This document shows positions 32,196-41,473 of a DNA stretch of 48,265 nucleotides, in pieces. The translations under genes were made by a program, and so were the position numbers. The notes below the pieces were generated by a model that was not told where the DNA came from, did not search any database, and saw only the letters and a list, made by a program, of their open reading frames with translations. Position 1 is the stretch's first letter, and each line of letters begins with the position of its first letter. The stretch is from Mariniflexile gromovii (lineage in GTDB: Bacteria; Bacteroidota; Bacteroidia; Flavobacteriales; Flavobacteriaceae): the NCBI RefSeq assembly GCF_017814435.1, contig NZ_JAGJCB010000026.1, forward strand, positions 1 to 48,265, in the 5' to 3' direction.

Positions 32196-34291
32196 GCAAG
32201 CAAATAAATGTTGCCTTAATTGGTAACCCAAATACGGGGAAAACCTCGGTTTTTAACGCGCTTACTGGTTTAAACCAAAAAGTTGGAAATTATCCGGGTA
32301 TTACGGTTGAAAAAAAGGAAGGTATCTGCAAATTACCTCGAGGTGTTAAGGCACATATTATAGATTTACCGGGTACTTATAGCTTAAATGCATCGTCTTT
32401 AGATGAAAATGTTGTTATTGAACTGCTTCTGAACAAAAACGACAAGGATTTTCCAGACATAGCGGTTGTTGTTACCGATGTTGAAAATTTAAAGCGCAAC
32501 CTATTACTTTTTACGCAGATTAAAGATTTGGAAATACCAACCCTATTGGTTATTAATATGGCTGATAGAATGCGTTATAAAGGAATTTCGTTGGATATTG
32601 ATTATTTAGAAGAACATCTTCAAACTAAAATAGCCTTAATTAGTACCAGAAAAAATGAGGGTATTGATAATTTAAAACATCTTATTGCCAATTACAAAGA
32701 AGTATCGGTAACACCTTGTATTAATGCTTCGGATATTGATAAAGAATACTTTGAAAATTTACAAAAAGCATTTCCAAATCAGCTTTTATACAAATTGTGG
32801 CTGGTAATTACCCAAGATGTCAACTTTGGAAAAACTGATAGAAATGAAATTGAAGCTGTTGCCAACTTTAAAACTAAAAGTAAAGCCGATTTAAAACGAT
32901 TACAGCAAAAGGAAACCATAAAACGCTATCAGTTTATAAACAACGTGCTTAAACATGGGCAAGCTATTGATGTATCGCAAGCCAAAGATTTACGCTCGAA
33001 ACTAGACCGTATTTTAACCCACAAAGTTTGGGGTTATGTTATTTTCTTTGTCATCTTATTAACCATATTTCAAGCCATTTACGATTGGTCCAGCGTTCCA
33101 ATGGACTTTATAGATAATGCTTTTGCTTCTTTAAGTGAATGGACAAAAAACCAATTACCTGAAGGTGCTTTTACCAGTTTATTGGCTGAAGGTATCATTC
33201 CTGGGCTTGGTGGCATTGTTATTTTCATTCCACAAATTGCATTTTTATTTTTATTTATTTCTGTACTAGAGGAAAGTGGTTATATGAGTCGCGTAGTGTT
33301 TTTAATGGACAGAGTTATGCGCCGTTTTGGTTTAAGCGGAAAAAGTGTGGTACCCTTAATTTCTGGTACTGCCTGCGCTATTCCCGCTATTATGGCAACC
33401 CGAAATATTGAAAGCTGGAAAGAGCGTTTAATAACCATTTTGGTAACGCCTTTTACAACCTGTTCTGCCCGCTTGCCTGTATATTTAATTATTATTTCGC
33501 TCATCATTCCCGAAGGGCGCTTTTTAGGATTGGGCTATCAAGCTTTAACCCTCATGCTTTTATACCTTATTGGATTTGCAACTGCGGTACTTGCAGCCAA
33601 AATTTTAAACAACGTTTTAAAAATAAAAAGCAAAACGTTTTTTGTGGTTGAAATGCCTAACTACAAGCTCCCCATGATTAAAAATGTAGCGTTAACAGTA
33701 CTTGAAAAAACAAAATCGTTTGTGTTTGGCGCAGGAAAAATTATTCTTGCCATTTCTATTATCTTATGGTTTTTAGCATCTTATGGTCCTGGTGATGATT
33801 TTAATAATGCTGAAACCATCATTAAAACCGAATATGCATCCCAACAATTATCTGAAGAAGAAATAAATCAACATATTGCTTCATATAAGTTGGAACATTC
33901 TTATATAGGCATTACAGGTCGAGCCATAGAACCCGCTATAAGGCCTTTAGGTTACGATTGGAAAATAGGCATTGCCATAGTAAGTAGTTTTGCCGCCCGT
34001 GAAGTATTTGTGGGAACGCTAGCAACCATATACAGTGTTGGAAATGATGATGAAGCTACCATAAAAAACCGTATGGCTGCTGAAGTAAACCCCATTCTTG
34101 GTGGCCCTTTATTTAACTTTGCATCGGGTATTTCATTACTGCTTTTTTATGCCTTTGCTATGCAGTGCATGAGCACCCTTGCTGTTGTTAAAAAAGAAAC
34201 CAACAGTTGGAAATGGCCCACATTACAATTATTTATAATGAGTGGCTTTGCATACATTGTTGCCTTAATTGCGTATCAATTTTTGAAATAA
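32192..34291 (+). CDS. feoB: Ferrous iron transporter FeoB (intact)
   Basis: 699 residues. N-terminal G domain: G1 'GNPNTGKTSVFN', G2 'GNYPGITVEKKEG', G3 'DLPGTYSL', G4 'VINMADRM'; then a helical GDI-like part and a membrane domain with two Gate repeats ('FLFLFISVLEESGYMSRVVFLMDRVMRRFGLSGKS..LISGTACAIPAIMATRNIESWKERL' and a second in the C-terminal half). Inner-membrane Fe2+ uptake. Cotranscribed with feoA and the small Cys-rich protein. A second, split FeoB lies at 36412-38604. Confidence 0.93.
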   Translation: MSKQINVALIGNPNTGKTSVFNALTGLNQKVGNYPGITVEKKEGICKLPRGVKAHIIDLPGTYSLNASSLDENVVIELLLNKNDKDFPDIAVVVTDVENLKRNLLLFTQIKDLEIPTLLVINMADRMRYKGISLDIDYLEEHLQTKIALISTRKNEGIDNLKHLIANYKEVSVTPCINASDIDKEYFENLQKAFPNQLLYKLWLVITQDVNFGKTDRNEIEAVANFKTKSKADLKRLQQKETIKRYQFINNVLKHGQAIDVSQAKDLRSKLDRILTHKVWGYVIFFVILLTIFQAIYDWSSVPMDFIDNAFASLSEWTKNQLPEGAFTSLLAEGIIPGLGGIVIFIPQIAFLFLFISVLEESGYMSRVVFLMDRVMRRFGLSGKSVVPLISGTACAIPAIMATRNIESWKERLITILVTPFTTCSARLPVYLIIISLIIPEGRFLGLGYQALTLMLLYLIGFATAVLAAKILNNVLKIKSKTFFVVEMPNYKLPMIKNVALTVLEKTKSFVFGAGKIILAISIILWFLASYGPGDDFNNAETIIKTEYASQQLSEEEINQHIASYKLEHSYIGITGRAIEPAIRPLGYDWKIGIAIVSSFAAREVFVGTLATIYSVGNDDEATIKNRMAAEVNPILGGPLFNFASGISLLLFYAFAMQCMSTLAVVKKETNSWKWPTLQLFIMSGFAYIVALIAYQFLK

Positions 34292-34351
34292 CAAATTCCT
34301 GATTTCTCAGAAATCTTGAAATGAAACTAGAATAGCATCGACCAAACAATC

Positions 34352-34492
34352 ATGAACACCATCATTCAAAACATATTGGTTTTTGTCGCCATTGGATTTG
34401 CCTTCATCTTTTTGATTAAAAAATTCATTTGGAAAAAACCCGCTTCAAAAAAATCCTGTAGTGGTGGCGATGATGGTTGTGGATGCCATTAA
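34352..34492 (+). CDS. FeoB-associated Cys-rich membrane protein (46 aa)
   Basis: 46 residues: one membrane helix (about residues 4-22, 'IIQNILVFVAIGFAFIFLI'), a basic segment, and a C-terminal 'SCSGGDDGCGCH' cluster. This is the pattern of the small proteins that accompany FeoB and are thought to handle Fe2+ at the membrane. It starts 60 nt after feoB and has no promoter of its own that I can see, so it is part of feoAB. Confidence 0.85.
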   Translation: MNTIIQNILVFVAIGFAFIFLIKKFIWKKPASKKSCSGGDDGCGCH

Positions 34493-34539
34493 ATATAGAA
34501 TTCTTGATCGCTTATAATTTTTATCTAAAGTATTTTCTA

Positions 34540-34547
34540 TATATTTG
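34540..34547 (+). promoter_or_regulatory. -7 box of the DUF1080 gene
   Basis: TATATTTG fits TAnnTTTG. It contains an in-frame TTG (34545), which argues against that codon as a start. Confidence 0.5.
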
Positions 34548-34571
34548 AGCTCAACTTCATATTTTATAAAA

Positions 34572-35459
34572 ATGACGCTTCTTTTTAGATTTACTTTTCT
34601 TTTAATTACATGTTTCAGTTTAAATAGCTTTTCTCAAAAAAAACCAAAATCCATTGATTTATTGGATATTGATTTGTCTTATTTTGATACATGGATAGGA
34701 ATTCCTCATACCACGGTTAAAGATTTACCTGAAGGCACTTACCAAGCAGACAATGTTTACAAAGGGGAACCACTTGGGCTAAATAACGACATAAAAAACG
34801 TATTTACTGTTTTTATTGAAAATGATGAACCGGTTTTAAAAATATCTGGGGAAATTTATGGTTGTGTGACTACCAAAAAGGAGTTCGAAAATTACCATTT
34901 AAGCACCATGTTTAAATGGGGTGATAAAAAATGGGAACCACGTTTAAACGAATTAAGAGATAGCGGCATCTTGTACCATTGTTATGGCGAGCATGGTCGT
35001 TTTTGGACGACTTGGAAAACCTCTTTGGAGTATCAAGTTCAAGAAACAGATTTGGGCGATTTTATACCGCTGGGAGGAAATGCTGTTACACCAAAAGTTC
35101 CTGGGCCTCTGGTAGAAATTCGAGGAACTGTTGGCGAAAAAAGAAATAGTTACGACCCAAATAGCTCCACTTACTTAGATAAAATTGGCTATACCAGTGC
35201 CAGCAAAGAACTTGATGCACCGCATGGCGATTGGAATACTTTAGAGATTTATGTAGTTGGCAATAATGCGGTACATATAGTAAATGGCGAAGTGGTTATG
35301 GTTGTGGAAAATGCTAAAAAACCAGATGGTTCTCCATTAAATAAAGGACAAATTCAAATCCAATCGGAAGCTGCTGAATGTTATTATAAAAAACTAACTA
35401 TAACACCCATAACAAAGTTTCCTAAAGCTATTTTGAAACAGGTAAAGTTTAAAGAATAA
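34572..35459 (+). CDS. DUF1080 (3-keto-disaccharide hydrolase-like) exported protein
   Basis: 295 residues from ATG 34572, which opens a signal peptide (about 1-22, ending 'NSFSQ'). The remainder is the concanavalin-like DUF1080 fold: '[22 protein letters not shown]', '[12 protein letters not shown]', '[17 protein letters not shown]', '[24 protein letters not shown]', '[26 protein letters not shown]'. The domain is found in proteins acting on oxidised disaccharides or glycans. It stands alone; there is no carbohydrate locus beside it. Confidence 0.82.
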   Translation: MTLLFRFTFLLITCFSLNSFSQKKPKSIDLLDIDLSYFDTWIGIPHTTVKDLPEGTYQADNVYKGEPLGLNNDIKNVFTVFIENDEPVLKISGEIYGCVTTKKEFENYHLSTMFKWGDKKWEPRLNELRDSGILYHCYGEHGRFWTTWKTSLEYQVQETDLGDFIPLGGNAVTPKVPGPLVEIRGTVGEKRNSYDPNSSTYLDKIGYTSASKELDAPHGDWNTLEIYVVGNNAVHIVNGEVVMVVENAKKPDGSPLNKGQIQIQSEAAECYYKKLTITPITKFPKAILKQVKFKE

Positions 35460-35539
35460 GTTTTAAGATCGCTATTACTTAAACTAATCTGATGTAACTT
35501 CTATTAAAGTCTAGAAATTATCCGATTATCTCGAGTGAT

Positions 35540-35569
35540 GATGAGGTCTCGACTGCGCTGGACCTGACA
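35540..35569. repeat. REP-like palindrome (copy 1)
   Basis: GATGAGGTCTCGACTGCGCT then GGACCTGACA; outer arms AGGTC/GACCT. A sister copy lies inside mfd at 45255-45286, and half-copies abut the IS ends. Confidence 0.7.
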
Positions 35570-35611
35570 TAAAAATTGCTTTTTTTACCTTATTCTTTAA
35601 ATTTCTAATTT

Positions 35612-36367
35612 TTATTTTGCTTTGGCTATATTGATGCTGCATCCCACCGATAAATAATTCATGGTATGATTGATACCTGTTCCAAAGGAAAAATCCAATT
35701 GGCAATTATCTTTCAATAAATAAGCAATACCTGCATCAAAACTAGATTCATACGTATCAAACTCATTCAAACTTCCGTAGGGCTCTACGTAAATGCCAAA
35801 CGTGTCGGTTATTGAAATACCTAAAGCTACTGAATAGGTTAAATTACCCTTACCTTCACCAAAATAATCGTAACCCACGTTATAACCTAAACCTAAAGCA
35901 TCACTTAAAGCATGCGAAATTGAAAGTTTGTTTATAGTTCCATAGGAATCATTAGTTAACCCTTCCGACCCTGTTGGAAGAATAAGATGCGAAAGAAAAG
36001 CAATTTCGGTATTCACACTTTCCTTTTTAAATAACTGAATCTTGGTCCCAATTTCCAAGTCGCTAATGCCACTCACCTTTTGAGATGAATTTTGCTCTTT
36101 TAAGCTTTCAAACTGACTTAAGACACGCAACTCCATACCGCTTGTTATACCATATCTGAATAAAGTTGTTGGTGCCAATAGTTGTCTTTCCGATGAAAAT
36201 TCATCTTCAGTAAAACCCAATAAAATACCGGTTTCTATTTGCAAGCTTCCTCTTTCAATGGTTGAAGAACTTTCGGTTTGGTCGGGTCTATCAGTTACTA
36301 TGGTTTGTGAAAACATTGTAAAGCCTGTTAAGCACAGTGCCAAAGCTATAAAATTTACTTTTCTCAT
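35612..36367 (-). CDS. Outer-membrane 'transporter' family protein (MetA-pathway-like barrel)
   Basis: 251 residues from ATG 36367 (signal peptide MRKVNFIALALCLTGFTMFSQ). The sequence 'TDRPDQTESSSTIERGSLQIETGILLGF' and the strand pattern fit the Phenol_MetA_deg/'transporter' outer-membrane barrels. Last gene of the split-FeoB operon, 44 nt after the FeoB membrane-domain stop. It may help metal entry across the outer membrane, but that is inference from position. Confidence 0.7.
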   Translation of the reverse strand: MRKVNFIALALCLTGFTMFSQTIVTDRPDQTESSSTIERGSLQIETGILLGFTEDEFSSERQLLAPTTLFRYGITSGMELRVLSQFESLKEQNSSQKVSGISDLEIGTKIQLFKKESVNTEIAFLSHLILPTGSEGLTNDSYGTINKLSISHALSDALGLGYNVGYDYFGEGKGNLTYSVALGISITDTFGIYVEPYGSLNEFDTYESSFDAGIAYLLKDNCQLDFSFGTGINHTMNYLSVGCSINIAKAK

Positions 36368-36411
36368 GTTTAATATTGGGTTTATCGAATGATCAGATGT
36401 GACTTCAGTTG

Positions 36412-37830
36412 CTAAAATATAATTCGCCAAATTTGAGCCACTAAAAAGGTAACAATGAATCCTAAAATTACTGGCATAATAGATGCAAAAGCAGTCCATT
36501 TTGCACTTTTAGTTTCTTTATAAATAGTATAAATGGTGGTACTACATGGGTTATGCAACAAACTAAAAAGCATGAGGTTAATGGCCGTTAGTAAAGTCCA
36601 GCCTCCAGCTTTTAAAACATCGGCAGTAGCATTGGCAGAATCGAGTTCAAACATGACGCCTGCACCCGCACCTCCATCGATACCAGTCACCAAAACGGTT
36701 AGCATTAATATGGTAGGGATTACTATTTCATTGGCAGGAATCGCCACAATATAGGCTAATAGGATAACACCATTTAACCCTAAAAGAAATCCAAATCCAT
36801 CCAAGGAATGTATGGTCCATGCTGCAACACTTTCATTCCCAATATAAATATTAGAAATTAACCAGATGACTGCACCAGCGGGTGCCGCAAATACAATGGC
36901 GCGCCATAAAACTATTAATGTTCTATCAATTAAAGATGTATAAATGGTTTTCCAAAAACGTGGCGGGCGGTACGGAGGCAATTCTAAATTAAACGTGGAC
37001 ACCTGCCCTTTTAATACTGTTTTTGATAATGCCCATGAGGTTCCAAACATAAAAGCCATTCCTAAAACCGCAATGCCTATAACAGCCAATAACGAAATTA
37101 AGCTGGAAAATGCTGATGGAGCTACGGCACCTATAAAAATAGTAGCAATTAAAATTTGCGTAGGCCAGCGCCCATTACAAAGCGAAAAATTATTTGTTAT
37201 TATGGCTATTAAACGCTCTCTGGGACTATCTATGATACGGGTAGCTACAATGCCTGCGGCATTACAACCAAAACCCATAGTCATGGTTAACGCTTGCTTT
37301 CCGTGTGCACCAGATTTTCTAAACAAGTTATCTAAATTAAAGGCAACACGTGGCAAATAGCCAAAATCTTCCAAAAGCGTGAACATGGGGAAAAATATGG
37401 CCATAGGTGGTAGCATTACTGCAATAACCCAAGCCACTGCCAAATACACCCCATCAATTAAAAAGCCATCTAACCACCAAGGCATACTAATACTTGCCGC
37501 AAAAGATTTTAATGCAGGATGGATATTATCCAATAAAAGTTGCGCCAATAGCGATGATGGGTAATTAGCCCCAATAATAGTTAACCAAAGCACCGTTGCC
37601 AGGATTAAAAACATAATGGGAAAGCCAAAAGTTTTGCTGGTGACTATTTTATCAATTTGTCTATCTAACCTAAAGCGTTTTTTTGAGTCATCAACCTGCA
37701 CGGTGTCGCTCACAATTTGAGCGGCATCGGCATAAATACCTTCAGTTAAATTATCGTGAAAATCATCACCTATTTGCCAACGCAATTCATTGGAAAGTTC
37801 TAATATATGATCTATATTTTTATTTGACAT
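36412..37830 (-). CDS. FeoB membrane domain, separate polypeptide
   Basis: 472 residues. It lacks the G domain and holds the membrane part of FeoB: '[57 protein letters not shown]' (first Gate repeat) and a second Gate repeat in the C-terminal half, with about nine hydrophobic segments. The start is 9 nt after the stop of the GTPase gene and in the same reading frame: GTPase TAA, three sense codons, then ATG. Together the two parts have the length of a normal FeoB. Substrate Fe2+ or Mn2+; the neighbouring MntR-like regulators make Mn2+ possible. Confidence 0.85.
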   Translation of the reverse strand: MSNKNIDHILELSNELRWQIGDDFHDNLTEGIYADAAQIVSDTVQVDDSKKRFRLDRQIDKIVTSKTFGFPIMFLILATVLWLTIIGANYPSSLLAQLLLDNIHPALKSFAASISMPWWLDGFLIDGVYLAVAWVIAVMLPPMAIFFPMFTLLEDFGYLPRVAFNLDNLFRKSGAHGKQALTMTMGFGCNAAGIVATRIIDSPRERLIAIITNNFSLCNGRWPTQILIATIFIGAVAPSAFSSLISLLAVIGIAVLGMAFMFGTSWALSKTVLKGQVSTFNLELPPYRPPRFWKTIYTSLIDRTLIVLWRAIVFAAPAGAVIWLISNIYIGNESVAAWTIHSLDGFGFLLGLNGVILLAYIVAIPANEIVIPTILMLTVLVTGIDGGAGAGVMFELDSANATADVLKAGGWTLLTAINLMLFSLLHNPCSTTIYTIYKETKSAKWTAFASIMPVILGFIVTFLVAQIWRIIF

Positions 37831-37839
37831 AATAAGATT

Positions 37840-38604
37840 TTAAACTAATTCACCTGATTTTAAAGCATTAATAATCCGTGTATCACCTTCCAACAATCTG
37901 AACGCAATCCATCTGCTATTTGGAACATTTGGAAACTCTTTTTCAATTTCTGATGAAAGTGTTTTTACGGCATTTTCAATGTTACTAGGTACATTTTTAA
38001 TACGGTGCGGTTTACACACGATGTTACCGTTGGCAATTTCACTTATGGTATGAATCAACTCTGGAATACCTTGACCAAAACGTGCACTTGTAGGAACAAC
38101 GGGAATACCCAAATCGCGCGCTAAAGTTCGTTCATCTATCATAATGTGGTTGCGTTTCGCTTCATCCATCAAATTCAAACACAACACTGCTTTATCGGTA
38201 ATTTCTAAAATTTGAAGTACTAAGTTTAGGTTGCGCTCTAACCTATTGGCATCTGCAACAATAACGGTTACATCGGGTTTGCCAAAAAGGATAAAATCTC
38301 GTGCCGCTGCTTCATCTTCAGAGGTTGAAAGTAATGAGTACGTACCCGGTAAATCGACCAACTTGAATTTTTGCTTGTTGTATTCAAAACCACCTTCAGC
38401 TCTTGTTACTGTTTTTCCAGGCCAATTTCCTGTATGTTGTCTCAATCCCGTTAATGAATTAAAAACGGTACTTTTTCCTGTATTTGGGTTACCTGCGAGT
38501 GCGATTACAAAATCGACATTCTCTGTACTGATCCCTAGTTTTTTTAAACCATCTGCATTAAAATGAGCACAGGTTTCGCAGGCACTTTTTACTTTAGTGT
38601 CCAT
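37840..38604 (-). CDS. FeoB small GTPase domain, separate polypeptide
   Basis: 254 residues. N-terminal 'CETCAHF' pair of cysteines, then G1 '[17 protein letters not shown]' (about 36), G2 'GKTVTRAEG', G3 'DLPGTYSL', G4 'LNLMDEAKR', G5 'PTSARFGQG', and a helical GDI-like end. It should bind GTP and gate the membrane partner encoded directly downstream. 4-nt spacing to the DtxR-FeoA gene upstream shows it is in the same operon. The stop is TAA, in frame with the next gene. Confidence 0.87.
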   Translation of the reverse strand: MDTKVKSACETCAHFNADGLKKLGISTENVDFVIALAGNPNTGKSTVFNSLTGLRQHTGNWPGKTVTRAEGGFEYNKQKFKLVDLPGTYSLLSTSEDEAAARDFILFGKPDVTVIVADANRLERNLNLVLQILEITDKAVLCLNLMDEAKRNHIMIDERTLARDLGIPVVPTSARFGQGIPELIHTISEIANGNIVCKPHRIKNVPSNIENAVKTLSSEIEKEFPNVPNSRWIAFRLLEGDTRIINALKSGELV

Positions 38605-38607
38605 AAA

Positions 38608-39627
38608 TTAATCTTTTTTAATAAGAATTTTTGCCGCTTGGTCTTTTCGAAGCGCAATGGATGTCCCTTTAATTAAGTATGCATTGGGGTCGCCTAACGG
38701 ATTTGTTAAATCTATTTTTATGTTGGCACCTTTTACAAAACCTAAATCGAGTAAGCGCCGTCTGCTTTCACCGCGACTTTCTTTAGAAATTCCTATAATT
38801 TTTGCTGTTTCTTCTTCTTTCAAACTTGATAATCTGGCAATATTATCTTCAATAAAAACTTCTTTTTCAATTGGTGCCACTGTTAAATTTGCAGCTACAA
38901 TGGGTGCTAGCCTAAATTCTTCACCCTCCGATAGAAAAACAATTCGTGTTGCATTATTCTCAATCACTCTAATAAGTGAACCCATGTGAATATTTTCGGC
39001 TAAAATTTGCTTGTAAATAATCTCGGGCTCATCTTCAATATGGGTAATTCTTCCAACTGTATTTACAGCTAATAAAGGCAATTCCACCCCATTAACTTTT
39101 GCTACCTTACCTGTTATTGTTGGAATAGGATCGCCATGTGGGTCAAACTTTGGGTTTCCTAAATGGGCTGCCAAGCTATTGGTTTCATCATGACTTAATT
39201 TATGCTCCATCATTTCTGCTCGGTCATGCCATTCCTCTTTGCTAAAACCTGTTTTATCAGCTAAATAACGCTCCCAAAGGCGGTGAATTCTAACAATTCT
39301 TAAGGCATACTCTCTACCGGCATCCGTTAGTTTAAGAACATCCTTTTCAAAATAAATTAAATCATTAATGGTCATTTTTTTTACAACTTCAATAATTTGA
39401 TTGTTATTGAAATTCAAAACTTGAACTAGGGTTTTGGTATCGACCTTATTTCCTGAACTCTCAAAATGATACAGTTGCTTTAAAACATCTTCAATTACCA
39501 CTTTTTCGTTGCTTCTAAAGTTGTTTTTTATAATCCAAAACCAACCTTTCGTAGGCCTAAACACTACATATAGAATGCCGGCGATAATAAAGAACAGAAC
39601 GAGTGCGTATGTGGGGTTATAGTTCAT
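38608..39627 (-). CDS. Membrane-anchored DtxR-family regulator fused to a FeoA domain
   Basis: 339 residues. One N-terminal membrane helix (about 7-23, 'YALVLFFIIAGILYVVF') and a basic stretch, then a winged helix (about 45-105), a DtxR dimerisation/metal domain ('EEWHDRAEMMEHKLSHDE', 'FDPHGDPIP', about 125-175), an SH3-like segment (about 180-260) and a FeoA domain at the C-terminus (about 265-337, 'LLDLGFVKGANIKI', 'IKGTSIALRKDQAAKILI'). Family knowledge gives metal-sensing and FeoA functions; the combination with a membrane anchor suggests a tethered sensor or a FeoA for the split FeoB. 1-nt gap to the repressor gene upstream. Confidence 0.82.
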   Translation of the reverse strand: MNYNPTYALVLFFIIAGILYVVFRPTKGWFWIIKNNFRSNEKVVIEDVLKQLYHFESSGNKVDTKTLVQVLNFNNNQIIEVVKKMTINDLIYFEKDVLKLTDAGREYALRIVRIHRLWERYLADKTGFSKEEWHDRAEMMEHKLSHDETNSLAAHLGNPKFDPHGDPIPTITGKVAKVNGVELPLLAVNTVGRITHIEDEPEIIYKQILAENIHMGSLIRVIENNATRIVFLSEGEEFRLAPIVAANLTVAPIEKEVFIEDNIARLSSLKEEETAKIIGISKESRGESRRRLLDLGFVKGANIKIDLTNPLGDPNAYLIKGTSIALRKDQAAKILIKKD

Positions 39628-39628
39628 A

Positions 39629-40282
39629 TTATTGACTTAAGTATAAATTTTTAGCAACTTCCTTAGAAATAATAATTTGCTTGTTTTTTGTTTGAATGGT
39701 TACCGAATCGTCAAACGGTTCAAAATCCAAAACTTTAATAACATCGCCCAAAGCCAAATTGTTTTTGTTTAAATATTTTAAAAACACATCAGAAGAATCT
39801 TTAACAAGTGACAAAACGCCTTCGCTCCCAATTTCCAATTCTAAAATATTAACACTTTTGATTGGCGCATAATTTCCATCTTTATCTGGTATGGGGTCGC
39901 CATGTGGGTCATGGGTGGGAAATCCTAAAAAGGCATCCAATTCATTTACCAATTTTTGGGATTTGATATGTTCTAATTGTTCTGCCACATCGTGAACCTC
40001 ATCCCAGGAAAAATTAAGTTTCTCAACTAAAAAAACTTCCCAAAGACGGTGTTTTCTAACTACTAATGCTGCTGCCAAACGTCCATCGTTAGTTAAACTT
40101 ACCCCTTGATATTTTATATAGTGCGCTAAGTTTTTATCTGCCAATTTTTTAACCATATCAGTTACCGAAGATGCTTTCGATTCTATCTTTTCTGCAATAG
40201 CGTTGGTGCTAACTGCTGCTGCACCTTGTTTGCCTAAATGGTAAATGGCTTTTAAATAATTTTCTTCTGATAATGTAATCAT
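39629..40282 (-). CDS. DtxR/MntR-family metal-dependent repressor
   Basis: 217 residues. Winged helix 1-65 ('EENYLKAIYHLGKQGAAAVSTNAIAEKIESKASSVTDMVKKLA'), metal/dimerisation domain with 'EVHDVAEQLEHI' and 'THDPHGDPIPDKDG', and a C-terminal SH3-like domain. It binds Fe2+ or Mn2+ and then DNA. It is the first gene of the operon it probably controls: two inverted repeats lie upstream at 40314-40329 and 40334-40353, one covering the -33 region. Confidence 0.9.
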   Translation of the reverse strand: MITLSEENYLKAIYHLGKQGAAAVSTNAIAEKIESKASSVTDMVKKLADKNLAHYIKYQGVSLTNDGRLAAALVVRKHRLWEVFLVEKLNFSWDEVHDVAEQLEHIKSQKLVNELDAFLGFPTHDPHGDPIPDKDGNYAPIKSVNILELEIGSEGVLSLVKDSSDVFLKYLNKNNLALGDVIKVLDFEPFDDSVTIQTKNKQIIISKEVAKNLYLSQ

Positions 40283-40299
40283 ACTTTAACTTTAGGCTA

Positions 40300-40307
40300 C
40301 AAATATA
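40300..40307 (-). promoter_or_regulatory. -7 box of the dtxR-split feoB operon
   Basis: TATATTTG on the minus strand; leader about 12 nt. Confidence 0.5.
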
Positions 40308-40313
40308 ATAAAT

Positions 40314-40353
40314 TTTACTTAAAAGTAAATATATTTTTAGACAAGTCTAAAAA
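40314..40353. promoter_or_regulatory. Two inverted repeats, candidate DtxR/MntR operators
   Basis: Site 1 TTTACTT-AA-AAGTAAA (40314-40329) covers the expected -33 region. Site 2 TTTTTAGAC-AA-GTCTAAAAA (40334-40353) has 9-bp arms of the TTTAGAC...GTCTAAA type. Both have a 2-nt AA centre. They lie in the divergent gap between dtxR and yraN. Confidence 0.6.
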
Positions 40354-40426
40354 TTATAAATGAATGATATTTTATGTACTTTAGATTCTTTAATTATTTA
40401 GATATCTGCTTTTGCAGAAAATTAGA

Positions 40427-40786
40427 ATGGCACAACACAACGAACTCGGTAAAAAAGGCGAACTATTAGCAGTTGATTTTCTTTTAGAAAATGGCTATGA
40501 TATTATAGAACGCAATTACAGGTTTGATAAAGCTGAAGTGGATATTATAGCTAAAAAAGACACTATACTGGCCATTATTGAAGTAAAAACGCGTTCAACG
40601 ATAGATTTTGGGAATCCGCAAGATTTTGTAAAACCCAAACAAATACAACGTTTGGTGAAAGCGGTTGATGAATATGTAACAGTAAATGGGCTAAATGTTG
40701 AAGTACGTTTTGATATTATTGCCATTGTGAAACAAGGGAAAACATTTCAAATAGAGCATTTAGAAAATGCCTTTTACCATTTTTAA
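40427..40786 (+). CDS. YraN family protein (UPF0102)
   Basis: 119 residues from ATG 40427 (an in-frame TTG at 40412 is less likely). Conserved nuclease-like motifs of UPF0102: 'GKKGELLAVDFLLENGYDIIERNYR', 'AEVDIIAKKDTILAIIEVKTR', 'RLVKAVDEYV', 'VRFDIIAI'. A restriction-endonuclease-like fold with E...D...ExK. Function undefined. Divergent from the dtxR operon and ended by a hairpin. Confidence 0.9.
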   Translation: MAQHNELGKKGELLAVDFLLENGYDIIERNYRFDKAEVDIIAKKDTILAIIEVKTRSTIDFGNPQDFVKPKQIQRLVKAVDEYVTVNGLNVEVRFDIIAIVKQGKTFQIEHLENAFYHF

Positions 40787-40806
40787 GACACATTACTCTA
40801 CAAAAA

Positions 40807-40830
40807 AGCCCCTTATAAAAAGGGGCCTTA
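40807..40830. terminator. Terminator between yraN and the lipoprotein gene
   Basis: GCCCCTT, loop ATAAA, AAGGGGC with A/T-rich sides; serves both converging genes. Confidence 0.8.
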
Positions 40831-40855
40831 TTAACTAATTATCTATTTTTCTAAC

Positions 40856-41356
40856 TTAATTATCAATAGTAATAGTAGGTTCGCCACTATAGCTAACGGT
40901 AACAACTTCGTCGTTTTCTAAAGTTATCTGTGCACTTATGGTATAAATATCACCATTTTTAGTAACGGTTATAGTTCCACCAACAGCTTCTATGTAGTCA
41001 CCATTATCAACTCTAAGTTCTGCATATGCGAATACGAAATCTGGTGCTCCTTCTATATCTTCAGAGTTATAAAATTCAAAAGTTCCTGTTCTAAATGATT
41101 CAGTCCCTTTTGAATATAAATCCATATAAATGTAAAAAGGAATCTCATCACTTGATGTTCCTTCTAATTCAAATTCATAATTATAGTAACCTTGATAAGT
41201 ACCGTAATCAAAAATGTCAGCTTGCTCTACATTAAAAGAAATGCCATCATATTCAACGGTATTGGTAAAAATTTCTTTGTCATCATCATCTTTAGAACAT
41301 GAAACAATTGCTAACGAAACAAAAAGAAAATAACTTAATTTGATAATTTTTTTCAT
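40856..41356 (-). CDS. Hypothetical lipoprotein (166 aa)
   Basis: Lipoprotein signal 'LFVSLAIVSC' (Cys at about 20) followed by the acidic linker 'SKDDDDKE' often seen after Bacteroidota lipobox cysteines. The rest is an acidic beta-sandwich-like domain with 'FSYSGEPTITIDN' type strands near the end. No family recognised. Single gene. Confidence 0.7.
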   Translation of the reverse strand: MKKIIKLSYFLFVSLAIVSCSKDDDDKEIFTNTVEYDGISFNVEQADIFDYGTYQGYYNYEFELEGTSSDEIPFYIYMDLYSKGTESFRTGTFEFYNSEDIEGAPDFVFAYAELRVDNGDYIEAVGGTITVTKNGDIYTISAQITLENDEVVTVSYSGEPTITIDN

Positions 41357-41473
41357 TATATATATTTTTAGGTTAGCGGCTAATATATAAGTTTGTAATT
41401 TATAAGCTACTTATTTTTAAAATAAAATCTTAAAAAATTTACACATAAACAGATTTACATGTATTTCATCGGA

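Noticed and set aside
31965-34492. feoAB locus as part of the mobile element
   Set aside because: It lies outside the 133-bp direct repeats and has chromosomal repeats and promoters around it.
36368-36499. 44-residue N-terminal extension of the outer-membrane protein at 35612
   Set aside because: It lies inside the 3' end of the FeoB membrane gene and before a perfect signal peptide starting at 36367.
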